Below, one piece after another: positions 1 to 5,222 of a stretch of 5,222 bases of DNA; the first letter of the stretch is position 1; every line of letters starts with the position of its first letter. The notes beneath the pieces are model-generated. The model was given only the letters and a program-made list of their open reading frames with translations, made no database searches and was not told the DNA's origin. The position numbers were made by a program, and so were the translations under genes. Source of the stretch: a bacterium (GTDB lineage Bacteria; Ratteibacteria; UBA8468; B48-G9; JAFGKM01); contig JAOAEP010000019.1 in NCBI GenBank assembly GCA_026416755.1, forward strand, positions 1-5,222. Reading direction: 5' to 3'.

Positions 1-1
1 T

Positions 2-1240
2 GAATGGGCGGAAAAAGATTTAAGAAACATGATAAGAAGAGATAGAAATCATCCAAGTGTTATAATGTGGAGTATCGGAAATGAAATACCTGAACAGACA
101 GATCCGGTGAATGGACCCCAAATTGCAAAATTTCTACATAACATATGTAAAGAAGAAGATCCGACAAGACCAACAACAACTGCTTTAAATTTGGGAGAGA
201 TTGCTATTAAAAATGGTTTTGCTCAAATTGTTGACATACCAGGATGGAATTACTTGCCTACAGAATATGGGAAATTTCATCAACTTTTACCTGGTAAACC
301 AATGTATGCAAGTGAAACTGCTTCATGTATTAGTAGTAGAGGAGAATATTATTTTCCTGTTGAAGAAGAGAGGGATGTTAAAAGATCAACTTTACAGGTA
401 AATAGTTTTGATCTAACCCATCCTTCTTGGGCCACAATTCCTGATGTTGAATTCAGAGCACAGGATGACTTTCCTTTTATTATGGGAGAATTTGTATGGA
501 CTGGTTTTGATTATCTTGGAGAACCCACCCCTTATAATGAGGAATGGTCAAGTAGAAGTTCATATTTTGGAATTGTTGATTTATGTGGTATTCCCAAGGA
601 CAGATTTTATTTATATCAGTCAAGATGGGCAAATAAAGGAACATTACATATAGTACCTCACTGGACACTTCCTGGATATGAAGGAAAAGAAATTACTGTT
701 CAGGTTTACAGCAGTTGGAATACAGTAGAATTGTTTGTGAATAATATTTCTTATGGCAAGAAAACAAAACATTTCAGAGGGTTTATTAATAGATATCGTT
801 TAATTTGGAATGGAGTGATATACCAACCGGGTGAGATTAAAGCAGTTGCTTATGATAATGATGGGAAAATTGTAAAAGAAAAAATGGTAAAGACAGCGGG
901 AAAACCAGCCAAAATTAAACTTATACCGGATAGAAATTCAATAAACGGAGATGGAGAAGATATGGTATTTATATATGTAGAAATACTTGATGAGGATGGT
1001 AATTTATGTCCTTATGCAGACAATTTAATAAATTTTGAATTAGAAGGATGTGGAGAAATTGTAGGAGTTGATAATGGTAATCCTGTTTCTACAGAACCAT
1101 TTTGTGCAAAATATAGAAAAGCATTTCACGGGAAATGTGTTGTATATATTTGTTCTAAATTCAATAAAAAGGGCAATATAAAAATTTCTGCTTATTCAGA
1201 TGGAATTCAGGAGGATAGTATAAATATTGAAGTGAAATAA
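2..1240 (+). CDS. Glycoside hydrolase family 2 protein (beta-galactosidase-like), C-terminal part, 5' truncated by window edge
   Basis: Retaining glycosidase of family GH2, probably acting on a beta-galactoside or related beta-glycoside; the exact substrate cannot be read from the fragment. The open frame runs in from the left edge, so 412 residues are visible and the N-terminal sugar-binding and Ig-like domains are missing. Residues below are counted from the Met codon at 29, which is internal and not the true start. The end of the TIM barrel carries the acid/base motif WSIGNE (E19, codon 83-85), the expected nucleophile motif SETAS followed by SSRGEY (E96, codon 314-316), and GEFVWTGFDYLGEPTPY at about 153-169. 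A beta-rich DUF4982-type domain follows at about 202-290 (YSSWNTVELFVN). The last ~110 residues (PAKIKL to the end) look like the Ig-like C-terminal domain common in this subfamily. The stop is TAA. No signal peptide can be judged. The family assignment is firm; the substrate is not. Confidence 0.9.
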   Translation, partial: EWAEKDLRNMIRRDRNHPSVIMWSIGNEIPEQTDPVNGPQIAKFLHNICKEEDPTRPTTTALNLGEIAIKNGFAQIVDIPGWNYLPTEYGKFHQLLPGKPMYASETASCISSRGEYYFPVEEERDVKRSTLQVNSFDLTHPSWATIPDVEFRAQDDFPFIMGEFVWTGFDYLGEPTPYNEEWSSRSSYFGIVDLCGIPKDRFYLYQSRWANKGTLHIVPHWTLPGYEGKEITVQVYSSWNTVELFVNNISYGKKTKHFRGFINRYRLIWNGVIYQPGEIKAVAYDNDGKIVKEKMVKTAGKPAKIKLIPDRNSINGDGEDMVFIYVEILDEDGNLCPYADNLINFELEGCGEIVGVDNGNPVSTEPFCAKYRKAFHGKCVVYICSKFNKKGNIKISAYSDGIQEDSINIEVK

Positions 1241-1315
1241 TTTTTATAGAAATTTTGAATGTAAATTTTAAAATATTTTTTAGAATATTTGGTCTTTGTA
1301 TAGAAGTTTCATTTT

Positions 1316-1323
1316 AAAAGGGG
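1316..1323 (+). promoter_or_regulatory. Shine-Dalgarno site that decides the start of the Fe-S protein gene
   Basis: The purine run AAAAGGGG ends six bases before the ATG at 1330, which is normal spacing. It abuts a TTG at 1324 in the same frame with no gap, so initiation at that TTG is unlikely and ATG 1330 is chosen. Confidence 0.6.
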
Positions 1324-1329
1324 TTGAAA

Positions 1330-2238
1330 ATGTTAAATTCAAAAAAAGTAAAAGAAGTGGCAAAAAAATTGGGAGCGGATTTGGTTGGTATTGCAGATGT
1401 AAACAGATTTGAAGGTGCACCAAAACAGATGGATCCAAGATATATAAATCCAGATGCGAAAACTTTAATAGTTTTAGCTTTAAGAATACCAAGAGGTTCT
1501 TTAAGAGGGATAGAAGAGGGGACATATTTCCTTTCATATTCATCACAGGGTTATGGCAGTATAAACTTAATTTATATGCCCTTTATTCTTTATCATTTGA
1601 CAAGATTTATTGAAGATTATGGCTATGAAGCAACACCAATACCAAATGATTATTATAACTGGCCTGCAATTGACTATGGAAAAGGGAAAATAAAAGAAAA
1701 TTGGTCAAAATCTGTATCTCCTGAAAAACCAATGCCGGATATTTTTATTCATTTCAGAATTGCTGCATTTTGTGCTGGACTTGGAGAGATAGGATACAGT
1801 AAACTTTTATTAACACCTGAATTTGGACCAAGACAGAGATTTGCATGTATTTTAACGACAGCACCTTTAGAACCAGACCCAATATATGAAGGGCCCAAAC
1901 TTTGTGATAGATGTATGTTATGTGTAAAAGAATGTTCAGCAGGAGCAATAAGTCCAAAAGAAACAGTAAAAGTAAATGTAGCAGGAAGGGAGATTGAATG
2001 GGGCAAACTTGATGTTGATGCATGTTCTAAAGGTTTCCAGGGTAAAGAACCATACAAAAGATATAATCCATTTATAGGAGAACCAAGTCCTGTTATAATT
2101 TATTCAAGAGCAATTGAAGGAGCACGTGGTTGTATAAGAGCGTGTATGATACATCTTGAAAAAGAAGGGAAAATAAAAAATAAATTTAAAGAGCCTTTTA
2201 GAAAAAGAAAAGCATGGCATATTGAATGGGAAAAATAA
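1330..2238 (+). CDS. QueG/reductive-dehalogenase-like 4Fe-4S protein
   Basis: Cytoplasmic iron-sulfur protein of 302 residues related to epoxyqueuosine reductase (QueG) and the catalytic core of reductive dehalogenases, which are cobalamin-dependent reductases. No Tat signal or membrane segment is present. Near the N-terminus is the family motif GADLVGIA (15-22). The central motif AGLGEIGYSKLLLTPEFGPR (149-168) is close to the cobalamin-domain signature of RdhA and QueG. The ferredoxin-like part has C192-x2-C195-x2-C198-x3-C202, then C232 and GCIRAC (C268, C272). QueG normally has CxxCxxxC at the last site. Here the position of the first of those cysteines is Ala266, leaving seven candidate ligands instead of eight. 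The start is ATG 1330, served by the SD just upstream. The gene overlaps the next one by 13 bp, so the two form an operon. The substrate is unknown. True QueG is unlikely because the N-terminal half and the second cluster differ; a small-molecule or RNA reductase is possible. Confidence 0.8.
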   Translation: MLNSKKVKEVAKKLGADLVGIADVNRFEGAPKQMDPRYINPDAKTLIVLALRIPRGSLRGIEEGTYFLSYSSQGYGSINLIYMPFILYHLTRFIEDYGYEATPIPNDYYNWPAIDYGKGKIKENWSKSVSPEKPMPDIFIHFRIAAFCAGLGEIGYSKLLLTPEFGPRQRFACILTTAPLEPDPIYEGPKLCDRCMLCVKECSAGAISPKETVKVNVAGREIEWGKLDVDACSKGFQGKEPYKRYNPFIGEPSPVIIYSRAIEGARGCIRACMIHLEKEGKIKNKFKEPFRKRKAWHIEWEK

Positions 2239-3254
2239 AATATTCAATTGGTTATCAGTTGAAAGAGGAAGAAAATAAATTTTTTAATATTGTTGAGAAA
2301 TACAAAGAGAGAATTGAAGAAGTTTATTTCCCTTGGTTAAATATTCCAAGTGGAAGAGGTATAGTTGAAAATAAATTGGGCTATATTAACTGGGCTTTTC
2401 AGAAACAACTTGAGAATGAATTGAAAAAGATAAAAAAAATAGGTGTGAAACTCAATTTACTTCTTAATGCTTCTTGCTGGGGAGAAGATTCACTATCAGT
2501 TAATCTTGCGAATATGATTATTTCAATTATTGATTGTTTGAAGGAGGATATAGGGATTGATGCAATTACTACTTCTTCTCCTATTATAAGTTATACAATA
2601 AAGAAAAACTTTACAGAAATTGAAATAAGGGCAAGTGTTAATATGAGGATTGGTACAATAAAACAAATGGAACAAATAAAAGAATTATTTGACGGTTTTA
2701 TAATACAGAGAGAGTATAATAGAGATTTTAAAAGAATAGAAGAACTAAAAAACTGGTGTGAAAAAAACAGGAAAAAATTGAGTATACTTGTAAATAGTGG
2801 ATGTATAAATTTCTGTCCCGTTCAACTTTTTCATGATAATGTTATTTCCCATGAAAAAGAAATTTTGACAAAAATAAATTTAACAGAAGATATTTTGGGA
2901 AATTGTTGGAGTTTTTACAAAAATATAGAAAACTGGAAATATTTAATTTTAAACTCATGGATAAGACCAGAAGATTTACATTATTATGAAAAATATTTTG
3001 ATGTTGTTAAACTTGCAACAAGAATAAATCCAGAGCCAGAGAAAGTTATAAAAGCGTATTATTATGAAAAATATGAGGGGAATCTACTTGACCTTTTTGA
3101 GCCATCACACAGTAAACTTTTATACCCTTATATAATTGATAATACAAGATTTCCTGATAACTGGTTTGAAAAAGTAATAAAATGTGATAAAAAATGTGAA
3201 AATTGTTCTTATTGTGAAAAAATTTTTGATAAGGTTCTTATTAAAAAATGTTAA
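2226..3254 (+). CDS. U32 peptidase-like TIM-barrel Fe-S protein with extra C-terminal Cys cluster
   Basis: Protein of 342 residues resembling the U32 family, whose best-studied members (TrhP, UbiU/UbiV) are not peptidases but Fe-S proteins in oxygen-independent tRNA or quinone hydroxylation. Visible U32-like features are LLLNASCWG (78-86), EIRASVNMRIGT (133-144), the strand GFIIQREYNRDFKRI (157-171) and LVNSGCINFCPVQLFHDN (188-205), with C193 and C197, plus C227. The C-terminus adds C320-x3-C324-x2-C327-x2-C330, a probable separate 4Fe-4S site absent from typical short U32 proteins. A TGA in the same frame at 2223-2225 directly abuts the ATG, so this is the earliest possible start. There is no clear Shine-Dalgarno, which fits translational coupling to the overlapping upstream Fe-S gene. 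No signal peptide or membrane helix is seen, so it is cytoplasmic. The family link is by motif recognition and the specific reaction is unknown. Confidence 0.7.
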   Translation: MGKIKYSIGYQLKEEENKFFNIVEKYKERIEEVYFPWLNIPSGRGIVENKLGYINWAFQKQLENELKKIKKIGVKLNLLLNASCWGEDSLSVNLANMIISIIDCLKEDIGIDAITTSSPIISYTIKKNFTEIEIRASVNMRIGTIKQMEQIKELFDGFIIQREYNRDFKRIEELKNWCEKNRKKLSILVNSGCINFCPVQLFHDNVISHEKEILTKINLTEDILGNCWSFYKNIENWKYLILNSWIRPEDLHYYEKYFDVVKLATRINPEPEKVIKAYYYEKYEGNLLDLFEPSHSKLLYPYIIDNTRFPDNWFEKVIKCDKKCENCSYCEKIFDKVLIKKC

Positions 3255-3271
3255 AGATGAATTGTAAAAAT

Positions 3272-3300
3272 TTGAAAAGTTTATATTTGTATTTTAAAAT
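3272..3300 (+). promoter_or_regulatory. Sigma70-type promoter of the tRNA-Arg gene
   Basis: The -35 element TTGAAA (3272-3277) and the -10 element TAAAAT (3295-3300) each match the consensus at five of six bases, and the spacer is exactly 17 bp. The predicted transcription start is near 3307, a few bases before the tRNA 5' end. The promoter lies in the 56-bp gap after the U32-like gene and would also serve the TPR-like gene downstream of the tRNA. Confidence 0.65.
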
Positions 3301-3310
3301 TTTAAGTAGA

Positions 3311-3384
3311 GCGCTTGTGGCTTAAATGGAAAAAGCGCTGGCCTCCGGAGCCAGAGAATCCGGGTTCAATTCCCGGCAAGCGCA
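3311..3384 (+). tRNA. tRNA-Arg (anticodon CCG)
   Basis: A complete cloverleaf can be folded. The acceptor GCGCTTG pairs with CAAGCGC over all seven bases. The D stem is GCTT/AAGC with GG in the loop followed by an A at the position-20 site, an arginine identity feature in many bacteria. The anticodon stem is CTGGC/GCCAG with loop CTCCGGA, giving anticodon CCG at 3345-3347. The variable loop has five bases (AGAAT) and the T arm is CCGGG-TTCAATT-CCCGG. The discriminator is A3384. The 3' CCA is not encoded (A-rich sequence follows), so it must be added by the CCA-adding enzyme. The tRNA reads CGG codons. A sigma70-like promoter sits just upstream and a protein gene starts seven bases downstream. 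Confidence 0.97.
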
Positions 3385-3391
3385 AAAAATT

Positions 3392-3868
3392 ATGAAAAAG
3401 AAGATTTATATTTTGTTAGTTTCAATAATAATCTTATCTATTTTAACTGTATCTTTTTTTTATTTTATAATTCCATTTTTATGGATAAAAGTTGATGAGG
3501 TGTTTCACAATGGGAACTATGATAAAGCAATTGAATATTTATCTTTTATATGTTTTTTTTGCCCTAAAAATGAAGAAGGTTATATTTTAAAAGCATGGTT
3601 ACAGTGGTCTCAAGCAAAAAATTTTTATAATAATGGACTTCCTTACAAAGAAAAACTAAATCAAGCAGTAGAAACATATAAAAAGGGACAAAAAAATAAT
3701 CCTAATAATTGGAGAATTTACTTTGAAGAAGGAGTTATGTGGGAAGCATTTGGAGAAAATGAAAAGGCAGTTAAAGCATATTATTTAAGTTCTAAATATA
3801 GTGAACCCCCTTATAATAAAATTTATGAAATAAAAAGTGAAAAGTTCAAAATAAAATTTGACAAGTAA
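3392..3868 (+). CDS. Membrane-anchored TPR-like protein
   Basis: Protein of 158 residues with a short basic N-terminus (MKKK), one strongly hydrophobic segment at about 5-32, and a soluble remainder that most likely faces outward. The soluble part has TPR-like helical pairs: GNYDKAIEYL with a following P-x-N at about 41-60, QAVETYKKGQKNNPNN at about 91-106, and GENEKAVKAYYLSSKYSEPP at about 121-140. Such domains usually serve protein-protein contacts; the partner is unknown. The ATG at 3392 is chosen because the reading frame upstream lies inside the tRNA gene and because this start gives a standard N-terminal anchor. Only seven bases (AAAAATT) separate it from the tRNA 3' end and there is no Shine-Dalgarno. 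Expression therefore probably depends on the tRNA promoter and a nearly leaderless, tRNA-processed transcript. Family-level function is not known. Confidence 0.75.
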   Translation: MKKKIYILLVSIIILSILTVSFFYFIIPFLWIKVDEVFHNGNYDKAIEYLSFICFFCPKNEEGYILKAWLQWSQAKNFYNNGLPYKEKLNQAVETYKKGQKNNPNNWRIYFEEGVMWEAFGENEKAVKAYYLSSKYSEPPYNKIYEIKSEKFKIKFDK

Positions 3869-3886
3869 AAAGAAAATTAGTAAAAA
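3858..3886 (+). promoter_or_regulatory. Candidate promoter for the small secreted protein gene
   Basis: A perfect -35 hexamer TTGACA (3858-3863) overlaps the last codons of the TPR-like gene. A weaker -10, TAAAAA (3881-3886, four of six matches), follows after a 17-bp spacer. Transcription would start near 3893, giving a leader of under 20 bases that holds the Shine-Dalgarno. In such A-rich DNA the -10 could occur by chance. Confidence 0.4.
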
Positions 3887-3898
3887 AATATTTAAAAA

Positions 3899-3906
3899 GG
3901 GAGGGG
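3899..3906 (+). promoter_or_regulatory. Strong Shine-Dalgarno of the small secreted protein gene
   Basis: The run GGGAGGGG lies just upstream of ATG 3910, with its GGAG core six bases away. It is the strongest ribosome binding site in the window and contrasts with the preceding TPR-like gene, which has none. Confidence 0.65.
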
Positions 3907-3909
3907 ACT

Positions 3910-4359
3910 ATGAAAAAAATAATATTCATTTTTGTTATAATGGTTTCTTTATCATTCTCAGAAGTAAGAAAGGCAACCTATGAAGAAATAAAAAATTCAA
4001 TCAAACTAATTGACCAAGCAATAAAAGAAGAAAAAGAAGAAATTGTTCAAGTTTTAAGCGAAGCAATTGAAATAGAAAAAAGAGCAACAACATCTTTTTA
4101 TGCAGAAAAAATAAAGAAGAAAGTTTGTGAGACAGCGAAAATAACAGAAAAAGAGTTTGATAGATTGAGAAGAGACTTTTCATTTTTTGATATTACAATA
4201 AGTTGGGCAATAAACCAATTAACAGGGAAACCTATAGAAAAAATACTTAAAGAGAAAGAAAAAAGTAATTGGATAGATATTATTAATGAAACTGCTATTC
4301 AAAAAGAAGTCCTTGGAGAAAAAATAAAGGAATTAAATCCTAAACTAAAAACCTCTTAA
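3910..4359 (+). CDS. Small secreted helical protein of unknown function
   Basis: Not recognised. The 149-residue product begins with a typical signal peptide: MKK, a hydrophobic core at 4-16, and an SFS site with likely cleavage after Ser17. The mature part of about 132 residues is highly charged (Glu and Lys rich) and predicted largely helical, with heptad-like stretches at about 24-60 that could form a coiled coil. It has one cysteine (C73), so no disulfide within a monomer. A less charged stretch at about 88-105 (FSFFDITISWAINQLTG) may be a buried core helix. The start is fixed by a strong Shine-Dalgarno and the signal peptide. The gene follows the TPR-like membrane protein by 41 bp in the same direction, so both may act in the cell envelope. 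Its last 15 bp overlap the convergent phosphoesterase gene. Heme-binding or periplasmic stress roles cannot be argued from the sequence. Confidence 0.7.
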   Translation: MKKIIFIFVIMVSLSFSEVRKATYEEIKNSIKLIDQAIKEEKEEIVQVLSEAIEIEKRATTSFYAEKIKKKVCETAKITEKEFDRLRRDFSFFDITISWAINQLTGKPIEKILKEKEKSNWIDIINETAIQKEVLGEKIKELNPKLKTS

Positions 4360-5079
4360 GATATTACAGATTTTTGAAGGAAGCCCTTTTTCTCTAATTT
4401 TTTTTAATGTTTTTTCAATTTCATATTCAATTCTATTAAGTTTAAAAATTTTTTTATCTGTATCATAAAGTGAAACACAAACAAAAGGAAATCCATCTCT
4501 TGGAAATCCAACACTTCCAAGATTAATTATATACTTAAAATTCTCTTCAATATTTAATTCAATTTTTCCTGAAAAATCAGGTAAAACTTTTTCAATTTTC
4601 CCTGTTATAATATCTTTTTTAAATACCATAGGAATATGTGTGTGTCCTATAAAACAAATTCTCTTTTCAAGTTTTTCAAATTCCTCTTCTGTATCATTTA
4701 TTTTAAAAATATATTTATAAAAAGGGTCTGAAATAGATGCATGGACAAAAAATAATTCTTCAAATTCTTTTTTTTCTTCCCACCTTTCTATTACTTCTAT
4801 TTTTTCTTCAATTTCTTTAATTGTCCATTCAAGGGATATTTTAGCATATTTTTTAAATCTTGAAAAATCATTTCTTATAACTCCTTCTTCATGATTTCCT
4901 TTAAGGATAAAATCTGCGTTCTTTTCAACTAAATCTATACATTCATTAGGATTAGGTCCATATCCAATAATATCTCCACAAATTATTAGTTTGTCAATTT
5001 TATTTTTTTCATAAAAGTTAATAGCAGATTGAAGACCCTCAAGATTTGAGTGTATATCACTTATCATTCCAAGCACCAT
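4345..5079 (-). CDS. Calcineurin-like metallophosphoesterase (YfcE/MJ0936-like)
   Basis: Cytoplasmic two-metal phosphoesterase of 244 residues with a complete set of motifs: SDIHSN (D8, H10), GDIIGYGPNP (D36), GNHE (N62, H63), FVHAS (H113) and GHTHIP (H146, H148). NLGSVGFPRDG at 186-196 is the usual closing motif of this subfamily. Members hydrolyse phosphomonoesters or phosphodiesters, including nucleotides and, in some relatives, phosphoproteins; the substrate here cannot be told. The start ATG (complement of 5077-5079) has an AGAGG Shine-Dalgarno six bases upstream (5086-5090). Met5 is an alternative start but less well placed. The gene overlaps the end of the upstream kinase-like gene by 23 bp, implying co-expression. 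At its 3' end it overlaps the convergent secreted-protein gene by 15 bp. The acidic, lysine-rich insert at about 85-108 and the region at 128-140 are probable helical cap elements. Confidence 0.9.
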   Translation of the reverse strand: MVLGMISDIHSNLEGLQSAINFYEKNKIDKLIICGDIIGYGPNPNECIDLVEKNADFILKGNHEEGVIRNDFSRFKKYAKISLEWTIKEIEEKIEVIERWEEKKEFEELFFVHASISDPFYKYIFKINDTEEEFEKLEKRICFIGHTHIPMVFKKDIITGKIEKVLPDFSGKIELNIEENFKYIINLGSVGFPRDGFPFVCVSLYDTDKKIFKLNRIEYEIEKTLKKIREKGLPSKICNILRGF

Positions 5080-5222
5080 AAATTTCCTCTAATTTTTTAA
5101 TTATTTCATTTAAAGGAGGCCTTTTATCGGCATCTTCTGAAAGTGCTACAGATAAAATTGGATAAATCCTTTCAAATAAGTCATAATTAATTAATAATTC
5201 TTCAACCATCACTGCATAAGAA
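5057..5222 (-). CDS. C-terminal end of a protein kinase-like protein, 5' part beyond window edge
   Basis: An open frame enters from the right edge on the minus strand and ends at TGA (complement of 5057-5059), giving 54 visible residues. The stretch ILSVALSEDADKRPPLNEII matches the end of the C-terminal lobe (subdomains X-XI) of Ser/Thr protein kinases, where a leucine-rich helix is followed by a conserved Arg-Pro (here R34-P35) and a final helix with a KKLEEI-type end. The catalytic loop, DFG and glycine loop would lie off the window, so activity cannot be judged. The stop falls inside the metallophosphoesterase gene (23-bp overlap), and that gene's Shine-Dalgarno sits within this coding region, so the two are translationally coupled. 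The call rests on a short motif, and another helical protein ending in a similar sequence is possible. Confidence 0.6.
   Translation of the reverse strand, partial: SYAVMVEELLINYDLFERIYPILSVALSEDADKRPPLNEIIKKLEEIYGAWNDK

Noticed and set aside
201..668. Short alternative frames on both strands inside the GH2 gene
   Set aside because: They lie wholly within a conserved catalytic domain and show no protein-like motifs.
1271..1290. Perfect 7-bp inverted repeat AAATATT / AATATTT with a six-base loop after the GH2 gene
   Set aside because: The stem is all A-T and is not followed by a T tract, so it is a poor terminator and is expected by chance in such AT-rich DNA.
1324..1329. TTG start at 1324 for the QueG-like gene
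   Set aside because: It directly abuts the purine-rich SD with no spacer, whereas ATG 1330 has the usual six bases.
1241..1329. Possible promoter for the Fe-S operon (TTGAAT at 1255, TAGAAT at 1281)
   Set aside because: The spacer would be 20 bp and other pairings in this 89-bp AT-rich gap are weaker. A promoter may exist here but cannot be placed.
1280..2057. Minus-strand open frames across the QueG-like gene
   Set aside because: They are antisense shadows of a well-supported gene, with leucine/histidine-rich translations, no domain motifs and no ribosome binding sites.
3326..3391. Upstream ATG at 3326, which would extend the TPR-like protein by 22 residues
   Set aside because: The ATG and most of the extension lie inside the tRNA-Arg gene (D loop through T arm). 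The folded and processed tRNA cannot serve as mRNA, and the ATG at 3392 gives a normal membrane anchor.
4001..4183. Minus-strand frame rich in Leu and Phe opposite the secreted-protein gene
   Set aside because: Its composition is just the complement of Lys/Glu codons (AAA, GAA), so the apparent hydrophobic protein is an artefact.

Overview
The window is about 30% GC by eye, and its proteins are rich in Lys, Ile, Glu and Asn. Arginine is encoded almost only by AGA/AGG. This fits an AT-rich, probably anaerobic, uncultured bacterium: there are two Fe-S proteins of the QueG/reductive-dehalogenase-like and U32-like types, a family 2 glycoside hydrolase, sigma70-like promoters and purine-rich Shine-Dalgarno sites. 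The phylum cannot be fixed from the sequence alone.

Layout, left to right. (1) Positions 2-1240 (+) hold the C-terminal part of a GH2 glycosidase with both catalytic glutamates; its start lies off the left edge. (2) Positions 1330-2238 and 2226-3254 (+) form a two-gene overlapping operon: a QueG/RdhA-like 4Fe-4S protein followed by a U32-like TIM-barrel protein with an extra C-terminal cysteine cluster. (3) A well-formed promoter at 3272-3300 drives a tRNA-Arg(CCG) at 3311-3384. Only seven bases after it, a membrane-anchored TPR-like protein begins (3392-3868). (4) A second likely promoter precedes a small secreted helical protein of unknown function (3910-4359). (5) On the minus strand lies a metallophosphoesterase (4345-5079), whose 3' end overlaps the secreted protein gene convergently by 15 bp. 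Upstream of it, and overlapping its start by 23 bp, is the end of a gene whose last 54 residues look like the C-terminal lobe of a protein kinase (5057-5222, continuing off the right edge).

How the genes may work together. The Fe-S protein and the U32-like protein overlap by 13 bp and are very likely co-translated. Relatives of both families act in redox modification reactions on tRNA or on small molecules, so a shared two-component redox function is plausible but unproven. The kinase-like and phosphoesterase genes are also translationally coupled, which suggests an opposing phosphorylation/dephosphorylation pair. The tRNA and the TPR gene look co-transcribed, with tRNA 3' processing leaving an almost leaderless mRNA. 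The GH2 enzyme shows no evident functional link to the genes that follow. No CRISPR array, insertion sequence, attachment site or replication origin was seen.
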